Position numbers and translations under genes: made by a program | Assembly: GCA_963575745.1 (NCBI GenBank) | Contig: CAUYUJ010015504.1 | Coordinates: 1,742,464-1,806,463, forward strand | DNA from: Prorocentrum cordatum | Taxonomy: Eukaryota > Sar > Dinophyceae > Prorocentrales > Prorocentraceae | Direction: 5' to 3' | Length of the DNA stretch: 64,000 bases | The notes under the pieces: model-generated | What the model saw: the letters and a program-made list of their open reading frames with translations, nothing else | The model's database searches: none | Told to the model about the DNA's origin: nothing | Shown here: positions 30,905 through 39,775 of the stretch, piece by piece | Layout of the letters: every line of letters begins with the position of its first letter | Position numbering within the stretch: the stretch's first letter is position 1

Positions 30905-32260
30905 ACGTTTCGTGGCCCCATAGGGCGCTCCACCGAAGGCCCCCAGTGGCTGCGTTGCATGGTGGCCTCGGGCCATTTCGGCGCACCCTTCGCGAAGATC
31001 GTGGCCCCATAGGGGGCCCCACCGAAGGCGCCAGTGGCTACGTTCGCATGGCGGCCTCGGGCCATTTCGGCACACCCCTCACGAGGATCGTGGCCCCATA
31101 GGGGGCTCTACCGACGGCCCCCAGCGGCAGCGTTCGCATGGCGGCCTCGGGCCATTTCGGCACACCCTTCTCAAGAATCGTGGCCCCATAGGGAGCTCCA
31201 CCGAAGGCCCCCAGTGGCTGCGTTCGCATGGCGGCCTCGAGCCATTTCGGCACACCCCTCACGAGGATCGTGGCCCCATAGGGAGCTCTACCGAAGGCCC
31301 CTGCGGCTGCGTTCGCATGGCGGCCTCGGGCCATTTCGGCACACCCCTCACGAGGATCGTGGCCCCATAGGGAGCTCCACCGAAGGCTCCAGTGGCTGCG
31401 TTCGCATGGCGGCCTCGGGCCATTTCGGCGCACCCAGCACGGCGTTTCGTGGCCCCATAGGGAGCTCCACCGAAGGCTCCAGCGGCTGCGTTCGCATGGT
31501 GGCCTCGGGCCATTTCGGCACACCCCTCGCGAGGATCGTGGCTCCACGGAAGGCTCCAGTGGCTGCGTTCGCATGGTGGCCTCGGGCCATTTCGGCACAC
31601 CCCTCACGAAGATCGTGGCCCCATCGGGGGCCCCACCGAAGGCGCCAGTGGCAGCGTTCGCATGGCGGCCTCGGGCCATTTCGGCACACCCCTCACGAGG
31701 ATCGCGGCCCCGTAGGGAGCTCCACCGAAGGCTCCAGTGGCTGCGTTCGCATGGTGGCCTCGGGCCATTTAGGCACACCCAGTACAGCATTTCGTGGCCC
31801 CATAGGGAGCTCCACCGAAGGCCCCAGTGGCTGCGTTCGCATGGCGGTCTCGGGCCATTTCGGCACACCCCTCACGAGGATCGTGGCCCCATCGGGAGCT
31901 TCACCGAAGGCCCAATTGGCAGCGTTCGCATGGCGGCCTCGGCCCATTTCGGCACACCCCCCACGAGGATCGTGGCCACCACCGAAGGTGCCAGCGGCAG
32001 GGTTCGCATGGTGGCCTCGGGCCATTTCGGCACACCCCTCACGAAGATCGTGGCCCCATACGGAGCTCCACCGAAGGCCCCCAGTGGCAGGGTTCGCATG
32101 GCGGCTCGGGCCATTTCGGCACACCCCTCGCGAGGATCGTGGCCCCATAGGTGCTCCAGGCTCCAGTGGCTGCGTTCGCATGGCGGCCCCGGGCCATTTC
32201 GGCGCACCCCTCACGAGGATCGTGGCCCCATAGGAGCTCCACCGAAGGCCCCAGTGGCAG
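30905..32260 (+). repeat. 90-bp tandem array, about 15 units
   Basis: The unit reads TCGTGGCCCCATAGGGAGCT, CCACCGAAGGCCCCAGTGGC, TGCGTTCGCATGGCGGCCTC and GGGCCATTTCGGCACACCCC. Because 90 is a multiple of 3, all frames stay open (399 codons on the plus strand), which mimics a repetitive protein. Confidence 0.9.
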
Positions 32261-32261
32261 C

Positions 32262-32364
32262 CTCCCTTATGGCTCTTAGAGCCCTCTCCTGCTTCTGCTC
32301 CTCGGTCAGGGGGGGGCCGTCCTCGTCGTCGTCGGCGCCCGCGAAGACGGCCACGAACGCGCCC
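32262..32364 (-). CDS. possible exon, acidic segment
   Basis: The minus strand reads GAFVAVFAGADDDEDG and then PPLTEEQKQERALRAIRE (34 codons), strongly protein-like and in the WD40-gene orientation. A CAG lies just before it (GTGCTCAG) and a GC dinucleotide follows (GGGAG/GCTGCC). Dinoflagellate introns can use GC donors. The first base of the 90-bp array is only 2 bp beyond its end, and the element's terminal motif lies 90 bp on the other side. Whether it belongs to the WD40 gene is unknown. Confidence 0.4.
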
Positions 32365-32481
32365 CTGAGCACGTCGGGCCCCGGCGGGGAGTTGTGGCCG
32401 CATCGGGGGCGCGGGCGAAGATGTCATTCACAATTGCGGTAATCACAACTGCGTATGGTTGGGTCTTTCGCCGGGCTTTTT

Positions 32482-32484
32482 CTT

Positions 32485-32575
<91 letters not shown>
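32482..32575 (+). repeat. (TC)n then (TA)n microsatellite
   Basis: About 85 bp of CT dinucleotides ending in TATATATATA. Confidence 0.95.
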
Positions 32576-32576
<1 letters not shown>

Positions 32577-32635
32577 AATATAAACCTCTTATATATGGAT
32601 AACATGTCGCAAAGCATGGGGCCGGAAGAAAATGC

Positions 32636-33085
32636 ATGCAGCGATGGCGATCGCTTGGGGGGCGGATGAGTAACAGGGAACGCGCGCGGCGCTAGCGATA
32701 CCGATCGCTTGGGTTGCCCATGTCGATCGCTTGGGTTAGCGATGCCGATCGCTTCGGTTCGCAATGTCGATCGCTTGGAGAGCGATGTCGGTCGCTTCGG
32801 CCGGCGACGTCGATCGCTCGGGCCAGCGGCGTCGATCGGGGGGAGGGGGAGGGGTCGGTCGACGCGGGGGGGGGGGGGGGCGGGGGGGCCGGTAAGGGGT
32901 GGGGAAGCGTAGGGCGTGGCAATTGGGCTCGCTCGCGAGCGTAGCGATGGCGATCGCTCGAGGGAATGATGGGGGGGGCGATGACGAATGAGACGCAGCG
33001 ACGATGCGGACGGTGATGGAAAAGGGGGGGGCGCACAACGACGGATAGCGATGGCGATCGCTTTTGGTAGCGATGGTGATCGCTT
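32636..33085 (+). repeat. palindromic AGCGATnnCGATCGCT array 3
   Basis: About eleven copies, several only 10-15 bp apart (for example GCGATACCGATCGCTTGGGT followed by CGATCGCTTGGGTTAGCGAT), with a G-run at 32,866-32,890. Confidence 0.8.
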
Positions 33086-33560
33086 TCGACGGCCCTGGCA
33101 GGTGCCAGATGGCCCTCGCAAGTATCACAAGTGGCGCAAGTGCACCACCATGTTATCATATTGTTTTCTTTTTGTGATCTGAATGTTTTATTATAATGCC
33201 CTGGAGCCCATGCGTCCAGCAAAACAAATTTAGCATGTTTCATGCGAGGATAAAACGTGACCATTAAAGGTAGCATCCCAGGAAAACAACACTATATCAC
33301 ATGATCCTTAAAGGTAATGCGTTATGTCTAAAATCCCACCAGGCCTCTTGGCGTCGGCGGTTTGGAGGGCCCCCCCCCCCTACCCCCTCCCCATGGACCT
33401 GGGCAGGGGGCGTCGGCGACGCGAGTCGTCCGAGCGCCCAAGACGGCCTCGGCGAGGAAGCCAAAATCATTGGTTATGCGAAGGTGGTGGCCCCATGATG
33501 GCGCCCCGACGGGGGGGGGGGGGGGGAACTAGCCCCCCCCCCCCCCTCCCCTCCCGCGAT
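33086..33560. other. no recognisable gene
   Basis: An AT-richer stretch to about 33,350, then C- and G-runs. No supported frame. Confidence 0.4.
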
Positions 33561-33564
33561 CGAC

Positions 33565-33760
33565 CCCGCCCAAGATGGCCCAAAGATGGCCCCCGAAGCC
33601 CCCGAGGGAGCCCCGCGAGGGCCCCAAGAGGTGGCCAGGAAGCCCCGAGAGGCCACCAGGATGCCCCCAAGACGCCCTCAAGAGACTTCCAAGAGGCCCC
33701 AAAAGACCCCCGAGAGGCACCCAATATCCTCCAGGATGCTTCAGCGAGAATGCCGAACCT
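33565..33760 (+). repeat. degenerate CCCCAAGAGGCCC repeat cluster (3 of 5)
   Basis: CCCCAAGAGGTGGCC, CCCCGAGAGGCC and CCCCAAGACGCCC units, as in the cluster at 2.84 kb. Confidence 0.7.
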
Positions 33761-34332
33761 TTGAATTCACCGCGGCTTTAGCCACGCGTTGGCCTCTTGG
33801 GGAGGGGGGGGGGGGGTGGCCGAGTAAGATGACTCCAAAGGCGTCTGGGAAAGCCCAGGATGACCTCCAAGATGGCTCAAGATATCCCAAGATGTCTCGT
33901 AATGGCTTCCTCTGCGTGCTGCCCACTTCCCCAGTCGAGGCAATTCCTCTGCGCATCGTTCCTCGATGGGCTGGTGGGGGTTCGCGAAGCGTCAGCGATT
34001 TATCATGTAAGGCTATGTTTTGTTACCGTGGGATTCACAATTCCAAGATGCCATGCTATAGCGCAATATAACAGCAACATGTCAAACATACAACATGGCG
34101 CTAGACTTGCGGTAGTTGAAATACTCAGGCGTGGTGAGTAACTTAGCGATGGCTATCGCTTGCGAGAGGTCGCGGTCGGTGGCGGTTCGCCGCTGCCGCC
34201 GCTGTAACTCAAGGTGGCGGTCGTGGCGAACGGGCGAACGCGCGCCCCGTGCGCGCGGCCTGCGCGCCATGACCGCCGCGGGCCGCCACCGCGGGCCGAC
34301 GCCGCGGCCGCCGCCGCCGCGGCCCGAACGCG

Positions 34333-34378
<46 letters not shown>

Positions 34379-34861
34379 CCGCCGCCGCGGTCGGCGCCGT
34401 CGCGGCCGGCGCCGCGAAGTGAGAGAGCGACGGCGACAGCGCCGCGACGCTGAACCTCGCGGGCCCGAAGGGCGACGACAGCCTGCACGAGGCCACGCTT
34501 GCAGACGTCGGCGTTGGCGCGGACGGCGCGGGCGACGGCGCGGCGGGCGACGCCGCGGCGGCAGGCGGCGCGCGCGGCGCCGAGGCGGGGAGCGCCGCTG
34601 CAAGCGACGCCATGGCGCGCGACGGGCTTCATCCCCTCCTCCTCCCCCTCCTCCCCCCCCCCCCCTTCCCCCCTCCTCCTCCTCCTCCAGCTTCTCCGAC
34701 CCCCTCCCTGACCCACCCCTCCCTCGCATCGCCTTGCCTCGAGGGGCGGGCGACGCCGATGGCCGCGACGCCGATGGCAGCGACGAGGCTGGCGACGCCC
34801 CAGCGGCCCGCGAGAAGCCGCCTGGCCACCCGCAGAAGAAGGCCAGGTCAAGGCGGCCGCG
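33761..34861. other. mixed stretch, no firm gene
   Basis: A single AGCGATGGCTATCGCT motif is at 34,144. Downstream is an extremely GC-rich (CCGCCGCGG)n-like tract (34,260-34,420) and a C/T tract (34,630-34,690). Open frames on both strands are compositional. Confidence 0.4.
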
Positions 34862-35476
34862 ATGGAGGAGGCAGCCAGCGCAGCTCTGGTGGCGAAGGCA
34901 GCCAGCACGGCGGCGGCGAAGGCAGCTACGGCGGCGGCGAAGGCGCCCAGCGCGGCGGCGGCGAAGGCGGCGGCGAAGGCACCCAGCACGGCGGTGGCGA
35001 ATGCGCCCACGGCAGCAGCGGCGAAAGGCAAATCGCCGAAATACACTGACACCGGCCAGCGGGCCAAGAAGGTGCCAGTTGCTTCGTTCCCGGAGAAATC
35101 GCCAAGGCGGCCGCGGAGGAGCCCCGCGTCGAACCCGGCGAAATTCGCGGCGGGCCCATCCGCAGCGCCGAGCAGCCCGCGTCGCCGCGAGACGGCGGAG
35201 GCCCGCGGCGCGGCGAAGCAGGTGTCGCCCGACGCGGTGGACGCCGCGCACAACTGCGACAGGCGCATCCAGCCGTGCGACGCGATGGGGAGCTACCTGG
35301 TAAGGGTCGCGAAGAAGGGCCAGGTCTCCAGGTGCAAACTCTGCAGCGCTCGCGGGGCGCGGGGCGCGAGGTTGGACCGGCTGGGGCCAGTGAAAGCGCG
35401 GATGCAGGAATTCACGCGGGCCGTGGCAGGGAATTCACGCTTGCTCGGGCAGGGGCGAGCTGAAGCAGCACGTTGA
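34862..35476 (+). CDS. Ala/Lys-rich protein with Cys-rich domain
   Basis: A 204-codon plus-strand frame. An Ala/Lys repeat (AAKAPSAAAAKAAAKAP) leads to a basic linker (GQRAKKVPVASFPEKSPRRP) and then a compact domain, CDRRIQPCDAMGSYLVRVAK followed by RCKLCSARG. The pattern C-x6-C...C-x2-C suggests zinc binding. A second, partial copy of this DNA is at 27.6 kb. The frame ends GQGRAEAAR-stop, but a one-base shift near 35,455 would read GELKQHVEFTMGTSTEHG into the next frame, so the 35.48-36.18 kb block is probably the same protein. No known family is recognised. Nuclear localisation would fit the basic linker, but that is inference. Confidence 0.45.
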   Translation: MEEAASAALVAKAASTAAAKAATAAAKAPSAAAAKAAAKAPSTAVANAPTAAAAKGKSPKYTDTGQRAKKVPVASFPEKSPRRPRRSPASNPAKFAAGPSAAPSSPRRRETAEARGAAKQVSPDAVDAAHNCDRRIQPCDAMGSYLVRVAKKGQVSRCKLCSARGARGARLDRLGPVKARMQEFTRAVAGNSRLLGQGRAEAAR

Positions 35477-35483
35477 GTTCACG

Positions 35484-36182
35484 ATGGGGACCTCGACAGA
35501 ACATGGGCGGCGCCGCGCCGGGCGCGGCGAGTGCCCCCAGCCGCCCAGGCACAGAAAGCAAGGCTTCCCGTGGAAACGGATCCTTGCGAGCTGCACGGGC
35601 GTCGTGTTCCGCCCGATCCTTGGGGGGCGCCGCGGGGTCGAGATCCGCGAGATCGAGAGGTGGGAACAACGGGTCGGCAAGAAAACGGAAACCACGACTG
35701 CCGAGGCCGCGGGGGCGGAGGCGTCCGAGCAGGGCGACGATAGCAATTACGTCGCAGCGCTCCGAAGAAGGCCAGCTGCCTTCGAAAGCGAGGGCGCTCG
35801 CCGAGGCGCTGCCGCGGGGGCGAGCGACGCGGGGGAAAGCGACTGCGACGCGACCGACCGCTCGGAGAAGGGCGATTGCGACGAGCGCGGCGAGGAGGAA
35901 GCCGACGGATTCGACGGGGGCGAAGAAGAGGCGCTCAACGGTGACGAAGAACGGCGCTCATCATTCTCAGAAGGTGAAGCCGAGAGCTCCGCGAATGCCA
36001 CCCGATCGGAACCAGGCCCATGCGATGACTGCGACGACAACGCGCCAACGGCAATTCTGAAAAAGAGCAAGACGAAACCCAAGGCACCCGAGCCAGGCCG
36101 CAACCACAGGAAAAGCAAAGGTGCGAGGCCAGAAGGGCCCCGACAAAGACAACATCAATCAACCTTCCGAGCGACGCGGTGA
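35484..36182 (+). CDS. probable continuation: acidic then basic segment
   Basis: A 232-codon frame runs from MGTSTEHGRRRAGRG through FPWKRILASCTGVVFRPILG to a Ser/Glu/Asp-rich stretch (EEEADGFDGGEEEALNGDEE) and a Lys-rich end (TAILKKSKTKPKAPEP). It seems to follow on from the Cys-rich frame at 34.86-35.48 kb by frameshift or a tiny intron. A third frame then gives SINLPSDAVIRAELARCQN and a His/Lys/Asp tail to about 36,534. Confidence 0.4.
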   Translation: MGTSTEHGRRRAGRGECPQPPRHRKQGFPWKRILASCTGVVFRPILGGRRGVEIREIERWEQRVGKKTETTTAEAAGAEASEQGDDSNYVAALRRRPAAFESEGARRGAAAGASDAGESDCDATDRSEKGDCDERGEEEADGFDGGEEEALNGDEERRSSFSEGEAESSANATRSEPGPCDDCDDNAPTAILKKSKTKPKAPEPGRNHRKSKGARPEGPRQRQHQSTFRATR

Positions 36183-36534
36183 TCAGAGCAGAACTGGCGC
36201 GCTGCCAGAATGCTAGAGCTAAGCGCCACAAGGGCAAGGGCGCCGACAAGGGCACGCAGCGCAAGCACCGCAAGGAAACGAACGCGGACGCCCACTGACA
36301 CCGCAAGGACAAGGACGCGGACACTGCCAAGAGCAGCAAACGCCACAAACACCACGCGGACAAAGACACTGAGCCAGTCAAGAACAGAAAGCACCACAAA
36401 CACCACAAAGATAAGGACACGGACGCCCCCAAGCACCGCAAGGACAAGGACGCGGGCAATGGCAAGAGCAACGAAAATCATGCCACGAGCAGCAAGGGCA
36501 ACGCCCAGGCCAGCGCGGCCAGCGCAGAGAAGTG
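36183..36534 (+). pseudogene. His/Lys/Asp-rich tail with in-frame stop
   Basis: The plus strand reads RHKGKGADKGTQRKHRKE, then TGA (36,297-36,299), then HRKDKDADTAKSSKRHKHHA and KHHKHHKDKDTDAPKHRKDK to a stop at 36,534. The charge pattern continues unchanged across the TGA, so the stop is probably a point mutation or sequencing error in a longer tail. Confidence 0.35.
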
Positions 36535-36819
36535 ATCGCGCGACGCCGACGCGAATGTGAAGGGCAAGAAACACAAGAAGGCGCACCCCGCCAGCAGCAG
36601 CAAGAGCCGCTGCAACAGTCGCAGCAGCAACGGCCGCCCGGGCAGCGAGCAGCCGCGCCGCGAGGCTGCCAATGAGAAGAAAGCTCGCTAGGGGCAGAAG
36701 AAGATAACCGAGAAGGAAAACGCTGCGAATCTCCTCCTGGCGACGCGGGCGCCGGTGACGATGGCCCTCCTAATCCTCGTCGCCCCCCCCATTCCCGCCC
36801 ATCCAGCAGCCCGCCCGAG

Positions 36820-37073
36820 CCCTTTCTCAACGCCACCCATCGCTCGCGCAGGCCAAGATTGCGGCCCCGCTGAGCATGCTCGGGCACCACCTCCGCGGCG
36901 CAGACGAAGCTGTGCAACATCCAGGAGATAGCAATGATTGCTGCCGAGGTGAGCTCCAGGCAGAAGGGCCCGAGCGAGTTCCGTTGGTCTTCAACGGACA
37001 CGACCGACGCCGCGAACCAGGCGAGCGCACAGGCGGTGCCCATCACTCCCGCGCGCAGGAGCCTGGCCGCCAT
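36820..37073 (-). CDS. possible exon, membrane protein fragment
   Basis: From a Met at 37,073 the minus strand reads MAARLLRAGVMGTACALAWF, then AASVVSVEDQRNSLGPFC, LELTSAAIIAISWMLHSFVC and AAEVVPEH. Two hydrophobic stretches of about 18-20 residues look like transmembrane helices. The open frame continues far in both directions through GC-rich sequence, so borders are unknown. It is on the WD40-gene strand but need not be part of it. Confidence 0.35.
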
Positions 37074-37139
37074 GGGCGCTTGGGGCAGGCGAGCGCCCGC
37101 GCCGACGCCGAGGCCTCTCTGGAGGCCAGCCCGGCGCAG

Positions 37140-37330
37140 GCCGCAGGCGCGGGCGCAGGGGGCGCCCGCGGCGGCGCCTGCTCCAGATAGGCGGCGCTGT
37201 CGAGCGGCGCGCGGGCAGCCTCGCCGCGGAGGGCGGGCTCTGGAGGCGCGCCAGAGCCGGCCCGAGCGCGGTCGGGGGGGCGCCGGGGATAGCACCCCCC
37301 TCGGGCCGAGAGGCTGGCAGCGATCGGCTG
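37140..37330 (+). repeat. duplicate of the 30.55 kb segment
   Basis: Shares GGCGCCCGCGGCGGC, GGGCTCTGGAGGCGCGCC, GAGCGCGGTCG and GGATAGCACCC in order with 30,560-30,700. Identity is partial. Confidence 0.5.
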
Positions 37331-37499
37331 CCAGCGGGCGGCGGGCCGAATCATTTCCGCGCGGCGCAGCGCATTTGCGCCGCGCCGCGCCCGTCAGTTC
37401 CACGAGCAGGAGGAGCGCGTCTCCGCGCGCCGTGCCTCCCTCTCCTCACCGACTGCGATTCGCGCCGCGGTTGGGGCTGGTGTAACATGCGCGCGCTAG

Positions 37500-37870
37500 T
37501 AGCGATGTCGACAGCTGACGGCGGGCGATGCCGCCGCGTTGGTGGTAGACGTGGGCGGGCTAGTGGGCCGGCGATAACGATCGCTGCGGGGGCGAGGGCA
37601 GCGATGGTGATCGCTCAGGGCACGACGCAGCGATGACGATCGCCGTGATGACTGGTGGCGGGAGAAAATAGGAGCAACATGGGGAACATGATGTGCAGCG
37701 ATGACGATCGCCTGGGACGGGTGGTGGATTGGGGCAGGCACGAGACGGAGGGGCCGCGATGTCCATCGCTTGAGGGGCGAGGTCGGCACGATCGAAGGAG
37801 GCATATGAGGAGAAGGATCATTTTTATATTTTTTGATTCAAAAAAGCGATGGCGATCGCTTGCGAGACTA
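37500..37870 (+). repeat. palindromic AGCGATnnCGATCGCT array 4
   Basis: Seven or eight degenerate copies (GCGATAACGATCGCT, GCGATGGTGATCGCT, GCGATGACGATCGCC and others) with 30-70 bp spacing. It ends directly before the module B/A block, as array 1 does before the 24.4 kb block. Confidence 0.75.
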
Positions 37871-37899
37871 AGCGCATGACCAATCATGTAGAGCCGCGT

Positions 37900-38165
37900 C
37901 GGCTCGAGAGCGGCGAACGCCCGCGGGCCGCTGGTGCAGACGGCGACCTGCGTCGCTTCGCATTTGCTCGGCGTCGATCGGGCGCTGCAGCGCCCCATCA
38001 AGCGGCCGCCCAGTGGCCTGCGGCCCTGGGGCTGCATCGAGAGGGAGAAGAGTTGCGCCGCGGAGCTCGCCCCGTGGAAGGCGCGCAAGCACGGCCGTCG
38101 TGGGCCACCTGGCGGCGAAGCAATGGGAAGCCATCCTGGCCCAAAGCAATAATTTCCGGGGCCGC
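37900..38165 (+). pseudogene. module B then module A (order reversed)
   Basis: Frames read VQTATCVASHLLGVDRALQ...APWKARKH (about 37,935-38,090) and then AVVGHLAAKQWEAILAQSNN (38,092-38,152). These match module B (VQTATCVALQVQGVDWAL...IPWKERKH) and module A (TIAAYLAAKQQGAIPDEGND) of the 24.4 kb block, in which A precedes B. The two parts are not in one clean frame, so this copy is probably rearranged and non-functional. Confidence 0.55.
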
Positions 38166-38290
38166 GCCGCCAGGCGCGCGCGCCGCCAAGCGTCGCCGAT
38201 TGGGCGAGCTCGTCGCCGCGCCAAGCACCGCTGCCAGGACGCTCGCGCGCCACGTAGATATTCGCTGATGGCCCCGATCGCGCAGCATCG

Positions 38291-38728
38291 ATGTCTCGCA
38301 GCGCGGTCAGCTCCGTTGCAGCCGCGACGCGCGACAGCACCGGCGCTGCGAACGAGCCCTCAATGGTCAAACAAGCGGAGACGCCCTTCCACTGGCGAGT
38401 CGGTAGCATCGGCAACTCGCCGCGGCACGCGCGCCGAGAGAGCCCAGAAAACGCGGCGAAGATCGAGCGGGCAATCTGGCAAGGCGCGCCGCTTACAGCG
38501 GTACTAGACTTGGGCGAGATCACGCCGGGCGACGCGCTGGGGCCGCGGGGCGATCGGAAGTTCTGGATGATCTTCTTCAGCTTCCTGGAATTCGGCAGCG
38601 ACGTGCTCCGCGGGGAAGAGTTGCGGCTGCCTTTGGGCGTCCTGCGCTCGAAGCTGGCCAGCGGCGTGGGCGGCGGCATCAGCTGCGTCGTTCGGCTCCT
38701 CCTGAAGAACATGTTCCTAGCCCCATAG
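38291..38728 (+). CDS. unknown protein segment
   Basis: A 145-codon frame with protein-like sequence: NAAKIERAIWQGAPLTAVLD, LGEITPGDALGPRGDRKFWM, IFFSFLEFGSDVLRGEELRL, ending LLLKNMFLAP-stop. It follows the rearranged module block by about 130 bp. The minus strand is also open. No family is recognised. Confidence 0.35.
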   Translation: MSRSAVSSVAAATRDSTGAANEPSMVKQAETPFHWRVGSIGNSPRHARRESPENAAKIERAIWQGAPLTAVLDLGEITPGDALGPRGDRKFWMIFFSFLEFGSDVLRGEELRLPLGVLRSKLASGVGGGISCVVRLLLKNMFLAP

Positions 38729-39088
38729 CAGGTTGGCAGCCGCCGGCGAGTGCGCGCCCTTGGCCGACGGCACCTCGGCGCTGATTCGGGCGCGCCAGTG
38801 CAGAATCCACGCCGACATGGACGCCCGCGAAAGCGCATTCAGCATGAAAGGCGCCAGCGGCTGGCGGCCGCGCGCGACGCGCAAGAACGCCATCAGAAGA
38901 AAGGCGCCCGCGTCGCGGGCGACGACGACAATTATTTCGCATGCGTATGTCGCCATGACGTCGCGCGTTAAGACGCGCGGCCAGACGACGAGGCGAGGGG
39001 GCTCTGGGGCGAGCTCGCCGCCCAAGCGGGCCACCTGCCAATGGCTGAATTCAAAGAGCTGGAGGTAGCCGGCGGCTTCAATGTCCAC
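38717..39088 (-). CDS. possible hydrophobic protein segment
   Basis: A 123-codon minus-strand frame, MDIEAAGYLQLFEFSHWQVA...ATYACEIIVVVARDAGAFLL, ends at 38,717. One hydrophobic stretch could span a membrane. The plus strand is open too, so the coding strand is uncertain. Confidence 0.25.
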   Translation of the reverse strand: MDIEAAGYLQLFEFSHWQVARLGGELAPEPPRLVVWPRVLTRDVMATYACEIIVVVARDAGAFLLMAFLRVARGRQPLAPFMLNALSRASMSAWILHWRARISAEVPSAKGAHSPAAANLLWG

Positions 39089-39147
39089 GCTGTCGCGCTG
39101 CTCGGCGACCGCGAGCTGCGGGGCGCGGCGCGGTCGTCAGCGTTGAC

Positions 39148-39591
39148 GTGCGACTCCACGCGCAATCTTTGGAGCAATGGTATCATCAGTTGGGGCGTGG
39201 TCGCGTTCCTGGGCCGCGCAAGCGCGAGGCTGGCATTTCGTTCGCTGGTTTGCGCGAGCACGCGCTTCGCTGGCCATCTGCTGCCGGCTCGACGGCGACA
39301 AGGTCGGCGCCCGCGTGTGGGCGCGAGACCGCGTGCCAGAAGTCGTTCAAATCTGGCGCGAGCGATCTGGCCCCCCTGCTGCGAGCCCTGCTGGCGCGCG
39401 CCGAGGGGCTCGTCGCTGGCGCTGCGTCGCTCGAGCGCGAACTGGCATTCTTTCGCGCGCGCGGCCTGGCGGCCGGCGCCTTCCCGCGGGCCGAGCGCGG
39501 GCTACCCGCCCCCAGCAAAGAGGATTTCATCACGATTGCAAAGGTCCACTTGGGCCCCCACCAGCGGGCGCGCGGCCCCCGCTTCGTCGAG
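39148..39591 (+). CDS. unknown protein, cut by the gap; possible module A
   Basis: A plus-strand frame open into the N run. LLARAEGLVAGAASLERELA leads to EDFITIAKVHLGPHQRARGP, which loosely resembles HEFTTIAAYLAAKQQGAIP of the 24.4 kb block and is likewise preceded by an Ala/Leu-rich helical region. Similarity is weak and the end is missing. Confidence 0.3.
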
Positions 39592-39691
39592 NNNNNNNNN
39601 NNNNNNNNNNNNNNNNNNNNNNNNNNNNNNNNNNNNNNNNNNNNNNNNNNNNNNNNNNNNNNNNNNNNNNNNNNNNNNNNNNNNNNNNNNN
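39592..39691. other. assembly gap (100 N)
   Basis: Exactly 100 unknown bases, a conventional placeholder. The right side begins at once in (TCC)n, so the assembly probably broke on the microsatellite. Confidence 0.98.
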
Positions 39692-39741
39692 TCCTCCTCC
39701 TCCTCCTCCTCCTCCTCCTCCTCCTCCTCCTCCTCCTCCTC

Positions 39742-39770
<29 letters not shown>
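39692..39770 (+). repeat. (TCC)n microsatellite next to the gap
   Basis: About 75 bp of TCC followed by a C-run. Its true length is unknown because of the gap. Confidence 0.95.

Positions 39771-39775
<5 letters not shown>

Larger units (their letters stand above)
30778..32477 (+). mobile_element. minisatellite-bearing element, copy 1
   Basis: The left end is CCCAACCATCCTGTGGTGTT followed by GGGTCCTCGTTT, with a short stem CCCAAC/GTTGGG. A CT-rich tract follows, then about fifteen 90-bp units (30,905-32,260), an exon-like segment (32,262-32,364) and the right end ATGGTTGGGTCTTTCGCCGG. Copies 2 and 3 (47.2-48.7 and 52.6-53.8 kb) have the same ends and the same type of array. The ends also form a short inverted repeat, CCCAACCAT/ATGGTTGGG. 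No transposase or reverse transcriptase is encoded. Confidence 0.7.

Noticed and set aside
31034-32233. 399-codon repetitive protein (AWRPRAISAHP units)
   Set aside because: The repeat unit is 90 bp, a multiple of 3, so every frame stays open; several frames on both strands are equally long. Treated as minisatellite.
36378-37403. 341-codon minus-strand frame as one protein
   Set aside because: Only the central piece (36.82-37.07 kb) looks like protein; the rest is Cys/Pro/Arg low complexity. Only that piece was listed.
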